64,000 nt of DNA from Jaltomata sinuosa (lineage: Eukaryota > Streptophyta > Magnoliopsida > Solanales > Solanaceae), in NCBI GenBank assembly GCA_003996215.1, contig QJPP01001730.1, positions 1 to 64,000 of the forward strand, in the 5' to 3' direction. The notes below the pieces were generated by a model. That model was not told the origin of the DNA, did not search any database, and was given only the letters and a program-made list of their open reading frames with translations. Below are positions 34,351 through 47,844 of this stretch, one piece after another. Position numbers and translations under genes: made by a program. The stretch's first letter is position 1, and each line of letters begins with the position of its first letter.

Positions 34351-37300
34351 GTGTAGACAAACTTTAGGCATTTTATCATATACCCAGAAGGCACACACAG
34401 TAGTAAACTACAAACTTCCAACCACACTCGTATATAACACGCTGTAATTAGAATCCCAGGGCAAAGTTTAGGTACAAGATCAAAACAAAACACACAGTTT
34501 TCTTCCTTGTAGAACAGAATATGATGGTCATAGGTACACAAATGCAGAAATTCAAACGCAAAATTGCTTCAAATAGTGTTATTCTAAGGCCCTTTTTCAT
34601 CCCAACAGAATCAAAATACGTGCACAAAATAACAACAAAGAGAAGAACAAATTAAGACTCAAAGCAAGATAAATATATAACATCTACAAAAGCGATGGAG
34701 AAAGAAATTGTGTGAGATATATGATATTGCAATGAAAGGGGACAAAAGGAAAAATTCCTCAACATGCAGCTTTGTATAAGTAGGGGCAACTGAGATTTTA
34801 TCTCACTTCATTCTTGTAAGAATCATTTGCTTGCTTGCTTGCATGCATATTGAGATTTATTAAATTAAATTTTCCCTCTCATGAAATCTCCATTTTTTCC
34901 ACATTTAGAGGAGGTCTATAGACTTTTTGTTTTATTCACACTCTCTTTGCCTTTCGTTTTAGCACATTTTAGAAAGTAAGGGTATTTGATCAAGTTTTTC
35001 TAAAAAAGTAAATATTTTTAAATTAAGCAAAAGTTGAATTATTTTTTTATGAGAAACACATAAAATGTTGGAGTTATGTCGCATTTTAACAAGTATTATA
35101 ATTTTAATATAAAAGTGTATTATTTATGTTAGTGACTATTTCTACTAATTATAAATCAATAAGAAAGTGGTAATTATTTCTTGTATTACCCACTAAAACT
35201 TAAAATGTTATAATCACCAAGACACCAACCTAAGTATTATAAAATTATTATTTCAAAAGGGTTAAAAATACCTTTGGTACTTTAGTTTATTGGTTAAGTT
35301 TGTCCCTAGTTATATTATGAGGTTAAATATACCCCACCGTTATTAAAGTTAACAAAAATATTTTTAATACCTTTCCACCATGGCAATTTAAAATTTCATA
35401 TGGTCTAATATTTGGGTGAGGTGGACGCCACGTGGCAGTGCACATGAAAAAGATGAGATTTAGTGAAAAAAGAGAGTTGAGAAAAGAGAAAAAAAATCTA
35501 GCTCTTCAACTTATTGTTATAAAAGAGAATATTATCTTGTTGAAGTAAGGTGTTCTTATTGCCTGAGCTTTGGACTCAACAATTAGTTTAGAGTTATTTG
35601 AATTATACGACGTTATCAGGCTACTATATCTTGAAGGAAATAAGTCAAGAGTATTACTACTGGATTGGTGACCACCATAAACTTGAATTTCTTTAAAGAG
35701 AGAGATATTCGCGTCTCAACTTAAAAAAATTATTATTTTTTATTTTAATTTTCAACTGTAATAATTGTATTTTCACCAACATAAATCGATGCTCCAATAT
35801 TACTAAAAATATTTTTTAAAAATTGATTAGTCAAACATAATATATTACTCTCCGAAAATCTTAGTTAGGTCATTTGAGGGTTCATCATGGTTCATTAATG
35901 TGTTCCAATGTTTTCAAAGACGTTTTTTTGGGCGAATCTTGAAGCGGTTCATACCAAAAACGCATCGGGACGTAAATGAAAGATGTAGATTCATATAACG
36001 TACACCCTAGAATTTGAGGCGTAAGTCTCAGGCACAAAAAGAGTAAGACCCATGCGTATAAGCATACACTCTAAGCATTAGCTTTGATTTTTGTTGTTTT
36101 AAAAATATTTTTGTTATAGATCATATTTTTTATTATTGATGTAATGATATTATTTATACTTTATTGTATTGTGTTTTCATGTTGTAATAATTTTTTTTAA
36201 AATATATAAATAAAGAAAGCAATTCTCATAGAAACAAACACTGTCAAAAATAATTCTTTTAGATGATTATGCCTGAAATCGATAGGATAGAAATTTCTGA
36301 GACAACTTTTTTTTATTTTTTATCATTGCTCTTTTACTTTTTACCTTTTTTTTATTTGAAATATATAATGTATATATTAGTTGAGAGTGAGAAGGACTAG
36401 TAGATTTGAAGATTGATAATGATTTAGTTTTCAAAATTATCTCAGTTATTATCATTTTTTGCGTTATTATATTTATCAAATAATAATTACTCTATATTAT
36501 TGGTGATTTATTTGAATTTATTTACAAAATTTTAATGAAAATTTTACTTTTTCCTTATTTTCTTAACAGAAAAGGGCTAAAAATACCCTCGAACTATCCG
36601 AAATAGAGTAAATATACCCTCCATTTTATTTTGGGCTCAAAAATACCCCTGCCGTTAATATTTTGGACCACAAATATACTCCAACTTAACACCCATTTTT
36701 TGTGATGATTTGACATCCACGTGGCTGTCCAACTAGGACAAGGTCTGCCACATGACTGCCACGTTGGATCACAAACCTAATCCCATTATAATTCGACCTA
36801 TATTTTAATTTTACACCCGCTCCAAATCCCCCTAGCCATCCCATATTTTAATTCGCCTAACCTGCCTCATTTTAGGAACACAAGATTGACCACTCGAGAA
36901 CACTTTAAAATAAGCAAATTTTAAAAATTTAACTGAATAAACTCAGTCCTACACTTGTATTTCACTTCATTACTCCTGGTCCTGGAGTCTCCATACTGAT
37001 CTTGTGGGTGTATTATGTGGCGGAGTCAGAATTTTTACTAATAGGTATCAGAATATAAAGAAGTAAATTCACGAAGAAGCCAAGGAGTGTCAATACGTAA
37101 TATATATACATAAAAAAAATATTACTACCCAACTATATCGTGTAATTTTTCGACGAAGGGTGTCAGTCGACACCCCTCAATTACATGTGGAAATGGATGT
37201 ATACCAAACTCCCAACCGAAACCATAATTGTTTTATCAAAGGACAATCAGTCTACAGAAGAGTTAACAAGAGCACAAAATAGATATTCACCAGTAAAGGA

Positions 37301-37592
37301 TACTCCACAAATATCATAAGCACTAAAAATATTCTTTTCAGTTCAAACTTTCCGCACAAAATAATACCCAAAACACCTTCGAAACCCAGTTGACCAAACA
37401 AAATACTCACAGAAGACTGATATTGTGAGAATCAGAGTGAAACTGCAGGTGGCGCGTGAAGGGACACGCGATTCTTGTCCAGTCGCCGGAGATGTTCTTT
37501 CAGGCCGGAAAAGTAATGTGGATCGATTGCATAACTAGTTGACTTGCTCTGGTAAAATTATGTAAGTTGGAAGCACTATTAATTTCCGAGTT
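34351..37592. other. Intergenic DNA with repeat fragments
   Basis: No gene is supported. Two blocks at about 35260-35450 and 36570-36790 share a 'gggttaaaaataccctcgaa' / 'ccacgtggc' design and look like copies of one dispersed repeat. 37018-37195 is a partial copy of the element at 34066-34350. The segment 37380-37560 is less AT-rich ('gcaggtggcgcgtgaaggga') and unassigned. Confidence 0.5.
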
Positions 37593-38200
37593 AATGGTTA
37601 AAAACACATCTAAACTATGCTGCTGTTTTGAGTTTCATAATGAATTTTTTAGTTGAACTATCACTAACTATTTATCAAAATACACCGAGTTAATGGTCAA
37701 AAATACATTAAAGTATCTCGATTTTTTGAGTTTCATACCTACACTATTAAGTTGCGAGTTTTTTACCTGGACTATCATTAAACACACCTCAACTATTAAT
37801 TATTCACTTTTCCTACTTGAAAGTTCAGGTATGAAACTCAAACAATTAATAGTTGAGGTATATTTTGATAAATAATTAGTGGTAGTTCTAGTAGGAAGCT
37901 CGCACAACTGATAGTTTAGGTATGAAATTCACTAGTTCTAGTAGGAAACTCGCACAACTGATAGTTTAGGTATGAAACTCAAGAAACTGAGATATTATGG
38001 TGTATTTTTCACCATTCACTTAAACACACTTGAACTATCAATTGTTCAATTTTACTAACTGGACAATTAATAGTTGAGTTGTGTCTTGATAAATAGATGG
38101 TGATAGTTGTAGAAAATGCACACAATTGATGGTGCTGTTGCATGTATGAAACTCGAAAAACCGAAATATTTTAGATATGTTTTTGACTCTCACTCTTAAT
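37593..38200. mobile_element. Cluster of fold-back MITE sequence just upstream of the NLR
   Basis: The cluster starts with GTTAATGGTTAAAAACACAT and ends with 'gatatgtttttgac'. Internal motifs 'tgagtttcatacctacact' and 'ttaggtatgaaactca' lie in opposite orientations. The same family forms the intronic element at 49220-49536. Within it a 50-bp direct duplication (37883-37932 and 37933-37982) carries TAGTTCTAGTAGGAARCTCG. It ends only about 80 bp before the NLR start codon, so it probably overlaps the promoter. Confidence 0.6.
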
Positions 38201-38277
38201 TCTCTTTCAGTTACTGTGCTGAACTCATTCATCACCTTGCAGTTCAATTTCACACAAAAAGAGGGAGAGAAAGAGAG

Positions 38278-41200
38278 ATGTCTTCAGAGGAATTTCTTTC
38301 TTCACAGGAAAATCATCCAGTTTCTTCTTTGCAATGGATAAGTACTGAATGGGATTTAATCTTGCCAGGGACTATAAAGGATAGAATTGAGTACCTTAAA
38401 AGGGAGTTTAAATTCCTGGATATTTTTCTCAGCTTGCAAACCTTCACAATTGAATGCAGCATGACAGATGTTACACAGAAAGTCCAAGCTCAGTTTCAGA
38501 ATGATGCAGTTACCCTCTCAATGGCCCACACTGCTATCAAAGACCTTGATCCCGTGACCTCTCGGGTTCAAAGCAACGTTTGGATGAGTAAGTTGGAAAT
38601 CAGGGCTAACTACTGCCCGTTTCTCAAATCCTCATTTTCATCCAAAAAGGAAAACAGTAGTACTAATGCTGCTTCTCCTGAAGTTTTAGAGAAATTCATT
38701 GATATTGTTCTAAGGAATCTCAGCGATTTACTGAAGATTTATGCTCCTAGTTCGTTGCTTTTTGTTCCCGGAACTAAGAAACATATGGAAGAGGTAGTAA
38801 AGGAGTTGAAGTTATTGAGAAATTTTGTCCTCTATGTTTCAAATAGATGCACAGAGCCTCAAAACCTACATGCTTTCTTCACTCACGTTTTACTTGTGGT
38901 TGGCCATGCTGCAATGGATGCCTGGTTGTATTTGCCAGCCATTGATGGAGATACAGACTTGGCTTCAAACGAAATGGATGTTTTGGATCTTCTACAAATG
39001 AGGATCCGTCCCATTCAACCATGTGTCCGCAACATCTATATTGATGTTCTGCAAGCCTTAAAGTCAGAACAATCAGGATGGGATCGGAATATCCAAATTG
39101 AGTGTACAGCGGATTGTGAGGTTGGCTTTGTGGAGACTCTCATACACTGTTTGTCAGAGCTACCAATTACTGGTAAGCACAAAGAAACAGGTTCTGTGAA
39201 GGATCAAAAGGCAATCCTTCAAGAGATGCTCAACCTCCTAAGAGCCAATCTCATCAGTCTACCAATGAAGGACCATATATGTCATCTTCATGATATTGAT
39301 GCTGCGATTATTGATGTAGGACTTCTAGTTTTTTCATTGCATAGCAGCATGGAGGAAAAGGAAGATATGGCTGTGGGGGAATTAAATCATGTGCCAGTGC
39401 TTGATTTCTCGGATGCTGTTCAGAGTATACAGGCTGTAACCTACCTCATCACTCGGAAGTCATTTCTCTCCCTTTTACCTAGGATTGATGGAACTGGATC
39501 TATTGACATCATTCTAGACAACCTGAAGGAGTTCCTAAGCCGCTATTCATATTCACTTGCCTCCATAAAGAGCCAACTTCAGAAGATTCAGGAAGAACTC
39601 GAGCACTTACAGAAACAGCATGATGGATTTGTATATTTTCCAATGCAGGTCATTGCTAAGGCATATGAGGTGGAACATACAGTTGTTGGTTGTATAAGCG
39701 GAGACATTCCTGAGTGGTGCCTTGTTCGCTGGATTGGGGACATCATGGAGGAGACTACACTACTCATGAGGGAGGTAGCGGAGATTCGTGAAAAGAAAGT
39801 ATCTGACAGCTTGGTATTGCATAATTCCATTGATGTTGCAAGTGTTAGTACTTCACAATTTGCTAGGATTACAAGTATGAGAGAAGAGATGGTGGGCTTT
39901 CAGGAGGTGATGGACAAACTAAGACGGCAGCTAATCAGAGGATCACCAGAATTGGATGTTATCTCAATTGTTGGAATGGCCGGATTGGGTAAGACAACTC
40001 TGGCTAACAAACTATTTCTTGATCAGTTAGTTGTCTCTCATTTTGATGTCCGTGCACAATGTTGTGTGTCTCAAGTATATACACGCAAGGACTTGTTACT
40101 AACCATTCTTCGTGGTGTTAAGAAGGATACAGTTATAAGTGATAAACTACCAGAGAATGAATTAGCAGATAAGCTGCGTAGACTTCTATTAGTTCAGAGG
40201 TACCTTATCCTCGTTGATGATGTCTGGGAAACTATTGCATGGGATGATCTAAAGCCTTGTTTCTGTGATGCCAATAATGGAAGTAGAATTATCCTGACAA
40301 CTCGGCTTGGTGATGTTGCCTCCCATGCTAAACTCGTCAGTGATCCTCATTTTCTTCGATTGTTTACTCCAGAAGAAGTTGGATGTTATTGAAGAATAAG
40401 GTGTTCAATAAAAGAAGTTGTCCCCTTGTCTTAGAAGATGTTGGCCAAAAGATAGCACAAAAGTGTGGAGGGCTACCTCTTTCAGTTGTTCTGGTAGCAG
40501 GTATCCTCGAAACTATGGAGAAGGAAAAACACTGTTGGGAACAATTAGCGATAGATTTAGGTCCACATATCCAGGCTAAGTCAGAGCATATAATAGATCT
40601 TAGTTACCAAAATTTACCGTATCATTTGAAACCTTGTTTTTTATATTTTGGAGCATTTTTGGAGGATGAAGAGATAAAAGTTTCCAAGTTAACATGGTTG
40701 TGGACAGCGGAAGGTTTGGTAAAACCTCATGCGGAAAAGCTTCCAGAGGAAATAGCAGAATATTACTTAGAGAATCTTATTGGAAGAAACGTCGTGATGG
40801 TTTCCAAGAAGAGTTCTGATGGCAAGATCAAGGCATGTCGCATTCATGACTTGTTGCTTGATTTTTGCATAATGAAAGCCAAGATGGAGAACTTTCTACG
40901 ACGGATAAAAGGGTAATAGAAACTACTTGTTTATTTTCCGTGAATCAATTTATCTCTTATACTTGTTCATATAATACCAATTTCTCTACTGACAGAGACA
41001 ATATTGCGGATCCGTCTTCTTTTGCCTGTCAGAAGCATAAAATTCCACGGCGCTTATGCCTTTACTTTCAAGGTGATAATCTTGCAGAATGGAGTTCGAT
41101 TTGTTCGTATATACAGTCTTTCCACTTGATGAAGAGTAGACATATTGCATCATCTTCAATAGGTTGCACATCATACGCTTTTAACAACTTCAAGTTTCTG

Positions 41201-42100
41201 AGGGTGTTAGATACGGGATTCAGTATAATTGATTCTTTCCCAGAAGCGCTAACCTGTTTGAGATATGTTGCTGTTAGGATTGCTGAAGATTCTTCATTAT
41301 CATTCTCATCCAATCTTTGGAACCTTGAAACTTTGATAGTCAAAGGAATTGGAGGACGAGTATCATTACCAGACTCACTTTGGAAGATGGTCAAGCTGCG
41401 CCATCTACATGTATACAACCGTGCTATTTTCACTAAACCCAATGTTCAAGAGTTCCTTGAGAGTTCCCCAAAAATGGATGATTTGAGAACTCTTGCATCA
41501 ACATGGTTTTCTTGTGTGCAGGACGCGGATAACATCTTGGCAAATACACCAAATCTTGAAAAACTGAGATGTGAAGTTTTGAGATGTGATGGCTTCTTCC
41601 CTGCATTTAACAATCTTACCAAGCTTGAAATGCTCAAGTTTACTTGTGGTCCTGCCTATACCTGGGCCACCGACCTGAACTTGCCACCAAATCTCAAGAA
41701 ATTAACACTATCCCGTGGTCATGTATTTAGTCTTGGTCAAGTCGCAACCCTTCCCAGACTTGTGGTACTCAAACTGCTACAAGTTACCACTAGTTCCATA
41801 TGGGAAGTGACCGGTGAGCAGTTCCCTCAACTCAAATTCTTGAAACTGCAAGATCCTTCATTTCCGGAATGGAATGTCTCAGATGATGCTTTTCCGTGCC
41901 TTGAACACTTGGTATTGAGAAGATGTCATTCATGTCAATATCTTAAGGAGATCCCTTCAGCCTTTGCAGACATGCCTTCTCTAAAGTCTCTTAAGGTGCT
42001 GGCATGCAAAGAATCACTTGTGGAATCAGCCAAGGATATCCGGGAAACACAGGTTGAAGAAATGCAAAATTCTGGTTTCAAGCTCTTTATCCAGAAATAG
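38278..42100 (+). pseudogene. SD-CC-NB-ARC-LRR resistance gene (R1-type NLR) with two frameshifts
   Basis: A single-exon gene in three consecutive frames. Frame 1 (38278-40392, 704 aa) holds the N-terminal Solanaceae/'late blight R1' domain (about 60-400), a coiled-coil region (about 400-540) and the start of NB-ARC: P-loop GMAGLGKTT (566-574), Walker B YLILVDDVW (642-650), RNBS-B GSRIILTTR (668-676). It ends after LFTPEE where ESW is expected. Frame 2 (to 40916) has GGLPLSVVLVAGIL (GLPL motif), NLPYHLKPCFLYFGAF (RNBS-D) and the MHD-equivalent RIHDLLLDFC. Frame 3 (to 42100) holds the LRR region, for example LPDSLWKMVKLRHLHV. Each shift is equivalent to loss of one base (near 40376-40380 and 40865-40916). 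Corrected length would be about 1270 aa, normal for R1 homologues. These proteins are intracellular immune receptors that sense pathogen effectors. It is either a recent pseudogene or intact with two assembly errors. No intron signals explain the breaks. Confidence 0.92.
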
Positions 42101-42144
42101 AACAACCATACCTTGACCCACAAATGCCAGCTCGATTTGGTTAT

Positions 42145-42678
42145 TGTTGGAAATACTTATGGAAAATACTTCGTCTCGAACACTTGTAGGAACTCTTCAT
42201 CACGAATATTTGTAGAAATTCATCATAGCTTGAGGCATGTCAAGTGACACTCTCCTTAAGGATATTTCACCCGGTATAGGTGTATCCCCCAGGATTCAAC
42301 AAGCTCTTCTAGTATAAACTAGGAGCACAGAACTAACAAAGATTTCATAAGAAGATAACCCAACACTATTTAGAATAAGAGGAATATTATATATTTTTGA
42401 TCTCTTCTCTTTCCTTCCCAAAAGGATAAGACACCAATATATATAGGTAAGAAATCAACTCCCAAAATAATTGTCATAGTTGAAATGAATTTAAAGTCAA
42501 TAATGACTATTGAAGAGCAAAGATTAATGGCAAATAAAGAGAGGTAAATGCCAATGAATGACAAAGAATTGATTTCATATTTGACCTTTTAAATTGACTA
42601 TTAAGAGTAATGAAGATGATATAAATAATATATTAAAAGATAATAATTCTTTTTGAAATATAAGATTATTTTCCAACA
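42145..42678 (-). repeat. 3' LTR of a decayed Copia element
   Basis: On the minus strand it begins TGTTGGAAAATAATC and ends TATTTCCAACA (TG...CA, with short inverted termini). A purine tract lies directly upstream in element orientation. Its end is only about 45 bp from the NLR stop codon, so it may supply the NLR's 3' UTR or polyadenylation signals. No target-site duplication is seen because the other LTR is missing. Confidence 0.75.
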
Positions 42679-42690
42679 ATCCCCTCCATA
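42679..42690 (-). other. Polypurine tract of the Copia element
   Basis: On the minus strand ATGGAGGGGAT immediately precedes the LTR start TGTTGG, the usual place and composition of the plus-strand primer of LTR retrotransposons. Confidence 0.75.
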
Positions 42691-43650
42691 TTTCAAAAAG
42701 AATGTCAAAAAAAAATATAGTGAAATAATGAGTTTTGCTGGGTTTTCACATATGAGTACAATGCGTTGAATCTGGTGTCTCGTAGACTATGAACCAGACC
42801 TAGATAAAATAAGATTAAGTTTTACAGAACAATTGGTGAAGTTTAAAACTTTTATGAACCAAAAATTCTTTTTGTAAGCCTAGGGTCTTATTCTAGCACA
42901 TTATACTCGCACAATCTTTATCGTTATCGCGATTTTGCGCTAAGAGGCCATGCGCGTGTCCTGCTATTCATGAGTGCTCTAGAAATCTGTCACAATTTCA
43001 TAGGAGCGGCACCACTCCACACTCATATAGGTCCAATCATCAAGTGTATTCTGCAGAGCAATACACCACCTATAAATGATATGATTTGGATTAAGAGTAT
43101 AACTCAACCCTCATTTTGCCTTGCAGCACTGCACTAGATTCACACATCATAGGAGGGACAAAAATTTAATAGTACCCTTTGATCAACTAATGATTTGTTA
43201 TTACCTATATGAACCTAATTCATGGGATCTCCAATCACATAGGTTGGGTTACCATCATTGTTGATCTTCTCAAATTGACTAAAGTCTCATTCCCTTCGAT
43301 GTTTCTTTTAGTCTGTGAATTGATCAGATTCACCTTCGACTACACATAATTTACCATAAATAATTTTATCTCACAGTAGCTACTTTATCACATTATGTCT
43401 CAAACATATGTATCTAATTTTGCCATAGAAAAATTATTTTTCCACAACATTTAATGTTGCATGGCAACCACAAAATATATATAGACACATGAATTTTATT
43501 TCAACCCAAAAATACTCACTAAGAGGTCTCTTAACCCTCCAGCCTCATTACCAACCAACTCCAAATCGGTAAGTTTGCATTTCATGTTATGGCACCCCAC
43601 ATAAGGTAAACAGATAATAACTTGTGAATGTTATCTCATTTGAATCAAAA
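42691..43650 (-). mobile_element. Copia element 3' remnant (RNase H end and 3' UTR)
   Basis: On the minus strand about 43610-43500 reads KLTDLELVGNEAGGLRDLL, comparable to 'ESELIALxxAGxEAxWLRxxL' of Copia RNase H. About 43440-43370 reads YGKIRYICLRHNVIK, equivalent to 'NGKSRHIRLRHNxI(R/K)'. Further on NPTYVIGDPMN appears in a post-pol region. Stops and frameshifts are frequent. The RT and all 5' parts are missing. Confidence 0.65.
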
Positions 43651-46600
43651 CTTTAAATTTGCATCACTAGTACAACGAGAAGTACACTATATTCAACACC
43701 AATATTATCAACAATAAAAGTGTAAAATCAACCTCAATTTTTTTTTAATATTTCTTCTCAAAATAATTTTAAACAAGGCTACATAAAATATTTTCACTTC
43801 TCAAACACTCAAACAAAAATTTCATTTTCAATTATAATGTTATCCTCAATCACATTAATATTAATATATGCATACCTCCATACTTTCAAAAACTTTTCGC
43901 ATACTAGAATAACTTTTGTACAATTCACAAAATATTCAATTTTTCATAAGACATTTCATCATTTAAATAACAAGCTAATTATATAAATCCTCCCAAACAA
44001 TTTTGTATAATAATTACCACACTATCATATATGAACATTTCAACATTAAATGTCATGAAAGCCATTAAGGCTATTAAAAAAAGTTGTATTAAGACAAAAG
44101 TCATAAAAAGCCTAGTCAATGTAATTAAATTTATATTCTTCACCATCTTTAAATTCAAAAATATATTAATTACAATAAGAAAATAAATTGAACTTTAAGA
44201 CCATTAATAAAATATTGAAATAGTAAATCTAAACATGAATTTTCAGATATAAAAAAATTCTTTTCAACATAAGAAAAACTTTATATTAACATTTACAGAT
44301 CTAACATATTATAAACCATATGGATTAGTCAAGTAAATAAAACACTAGCATTTTCATCTTGAAAAAAGTTAACCACAAATAAATTATGTTTACAATACTC
44401 ATTGTTCATAACAATGATAATATCCCACGTTTAATATTTATGAAATAAACAACTGATTGTGTAATCTATATAAGATAATATTGGTTGATTTATGTTATAA
44501 ACACTTAAAGTGTAAATATTTTTTATAGTTTTAATTTATAATAGTAGGTTATTTATTATTTTTCATCATCTTACGAAATAACATTTATCAAGAAATTTAC
44601 ATAAAATTATTTAATAAACAATCTAATATCAATACATAAAACTTAAACTTTTTTTATATGTCGGAACGAAAAACACAAGGCTTAGTGTATATCAGGTTGT
44701 AGTTGTTTGACGTTCTTCGAATTATTTTACAATACTCTAATTAATTACCAAACATGACATAAGTCAACGAAAAAATAAATATTCAACTAATAATATTACA
44801 ATAATCTAACCAAAATGGCATATGTATATGTCCTAATCAATTTTTTTTATATATTAACAGAAGTTTAATAATAATGAAATTGGAAAAAAAACAAACGTAG
44901 ACAACACCTCGACAGTTACATAAATTAAATGGGCCATGCAGAGAATCAACATCTTCTTTATGGTTCCTCCAGGAAAGATCACGATTGAATATATAGCCTA
45001 ACAAAATATATATAGAAGGGTTCTTATATAAGACGTGTTAATATTTTATGTAAATAAGAACCCTACAAGAGGAAAAACTGATATTTAATTGTCGCGTTGA
45101 TGGATCAGGGAGCCTATAAGAAAATTGAAAGAGTAAAGATTAGACGAGTATTTGCAATCTCGTTATTTCATTGATTATATTTATCGCTGAACCAATTGAA
45201 CATTCACTTGAACCAAACACAAGTGAATATTTTTCACCAAACACAAGTGAAAACACCAATATCCTATTTTCACTTTTTTACTTTTACTATATTTTTCTTT
45301 TCAAATTTATCCTATTTTTTTATTTTTATATTATATTTCATGTTTAAATCATATTTCATATTTTGTTTTTAAGGAAAAATATATTCAAACAACCAAATAT
45401 TATTTACAAAAAACTATTACCAAACACAACTCTATCAAAAAATTTCAAATAAAGTGAAAAAGATATTAATTTGTAATAATATGTTGTAGCTCGTATATGA
45501 GACCGAATCTATTACATTGTATGTGACTATCTATTTTGAGATATTACTCTATTAGAGCAAATTTAATTGTATGTTTGAGGTAAATTAATCAAGTTGGGTG
45601 ATTTTCCTATAATTTTTTTAGAAATTAGGAGTATAAATTATATTTAAAAAAAGTACATTCAAATCTAAATAACAAAAAGTATACATGGTCAAATACAACT
45701 CCAACTTCAACTTTAAAAATTTCAAATTAAGTAATTTTTTTTTTGTTTTCATGGCCAAATGCCTAGTGTTCAATCGACCTGTTTTCACTTTTTTTTTTAT
45801 TTCTTACTCGATGTTCGATATTCATATTGAAATCCGACTATATTCGAATCCAAACACCCTTTTTACACCACCTGCCACATGCAACAACCTTTAGTCCTCA
45901 TCAATCAAACAACTATTATTACTAGTAGTTTAAAGGCACATTCATTGTCTATAAGATTTTGGGACCAAACTAAATGTGGTAGGGAGAAGAAAAATGATAC
46001 CAATTATTAGATCTTTGTCCTGCTAGAACTAGATGGTTCAGCAGTCATTTTTCGAATTTAAATCTCATTAAACCTTGAATTCAATGACCTCATTATCTCA
46101 ACTGTTTCTTTAAGTTTTCTTTATAGATAAATACAAAATTTGGATCAAAAGTACTGAATTCAGCTAAATCCGTAACCTATATTTTAGTTGTTAAGCTTCC
46201 CTCATTGGTGGGTGGGAGGCATATTTGTCTTTTTACATGATCGTGGATAATCCTCAATATCTCTCGAGTTAACTTTTGAATTGAGTTAAACCTAAAATCT
46301 ATTTCTTTATGTATCAACTATCAAAACTTCCTAACAAGACTTTAGCATCTTTAGCTAATTTCTGAGATTATTAAGTTAGACTCAAGATAAATTACTTTAT
46401 TGTTAGCTCTGCCTCTGTCAACATATATGGTAAACCACTGCGAAAGAGTACAGTGATATAACAAGATCTCTTTATTTTTAACCAAAAGTCTTCTCTTTTT
46501 TTACCCCATCGAGTTCTCTTATCTTTTTACTTTTTTGATAACTCGAACTCACAACTTTAAAATTGAAGATGAACTGCGCTTACCGGCAACCATCTAATCA

Positions 46601-47117
46601 TGTTTAACCAAAAATCAAAACTGAATCATAAATGACATAACTTTTGATAGAAAAAAATTCCGTTTTAAATAAATCTTGCACAACAGAAATAAAAATTAAT
46701 TATATCAATAAATTTCGATAAATTTATAAGTATTTCTAATGCTGAAAATAAAATATCAGCCCACCAGCACTGCGTGGAGTTGACAAAATATTATTTCCCC
46801 AAAATGGTATGACAGCACTGACTGGTGGCCAGACCAAGCAAAATCATATAGATAACCACGTATCGAATGCATTAATGGGAACCCCTCCGGCCTCCGCTCA
46901 TTTATACTTTGTTGGATAGTTACTTATTGTTTGATAATATATCGTATCATATTGTTTTATTATTGATAAATAAAATATTTGAATAAATTATATATTTTTT
47001 ATTATTATATAATGTAGCATATATGATCAATTTTAAAAATAAATTTATAAGAAAAGTGGGTAAAGATAAAATTATTATAAAAAAGTAAGATAAAAGATAA
47101 AATAAGATTATTAAATA
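43651..47117. other. AT-rich intergenic DNA
   Basis: No gene is recognised. Very AT-rich sequence to about 44650. About 45200-45760 contains a partial copy of the GTTTGGCCAT-type MITE (ending 'catggccaaatgcctagtg'). 46000-46900 has no clear element or ORF of note. Confidence 0.5.
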
Positions 47118-47356
47118 TTCTCTCAGTTTCATTTTATGTGACACCCTTTGACTTGACACGATGTTTAAGAAAAAAATGAAGACTTTTAAAATTTGTGGTC
47201 TAAAATAATCTTTGAACATTTATGTGATTGTAAATCATTTCATTTAGGGTAAAAGGGAAATTTCAAAGTTAAATTTTTTCTAATTATAAAAAGGTGACAT
47301 TCTTTATGGGACGGACTAAAAAAGAAAGTGTGCCACATAAAATGAGAGGGAGAGAG
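47118..47356. mobile_element. Stowaway-like MITE, about 239 bp
   Basis: TTCTCTCAGTTTCATTTTATGTG at the left pairs with CTCTCTCCCTCTCATTTTATGTGGC read from the right, and TA flanks both sides. Inner motifs GACACCCTTTGACTTGACAC and 'gtgccacataaaatg' are typical of this family. Confidence 0.78.
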
Positions 47357-47377
47357 TAATAAATAAAAAAGAAAAAA

Positions 47378-47626
47378 AATATTCTATTCGTCTTAATTCA
47401 TTTGATCTACTTTTCTTTTTTAATTCGTTTTAAAAAGAATGACTCTTTTGCTCTTTAGCAACTCTTTAATTTTAATTTTCACATGACATATTTAAGATAC
47501 GAGATTCTGTATTTTGGTACATTTGAAATATTTTTAATTTTAGATCATAATATTCAAAAGTCTTTTTTATTTTCTTAAACTCCATGTCAAGTCAAAATAT
47601 GCCAAACAAATTGAAACGAAGGGAGT
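47378..47626. mobile_element. Stowaway-like MITE, about 249 bp
   Basis: It ends AAACGAAGGGAG followed by TA. The left end TCTATTCGTCTTAATTCATT is diverged. It shares 'cacatgacatatttaagata' and 'cttaaactccatgtcaag' with 23620-23858, so it is the same family. Confidence 0.7.
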
Positions 47627-47844
47627 AAGTTATTAACGCGATTACATCAAACCAGTCGTTGCATAAAGACTTTTTATCGTTACATAACAATAAATTTAAC
47701 AATATGATACAATAAAATTTAAGTAACAATCAAAATAATATATTGTATTTAAATTACTCTTTGTTTCATATTATTTGACTTCTGTTGACCTGACACATCC
47801 CTTGAAATTTTTTTAACTAAAAAGTATATTTCACCAAACTAAGG

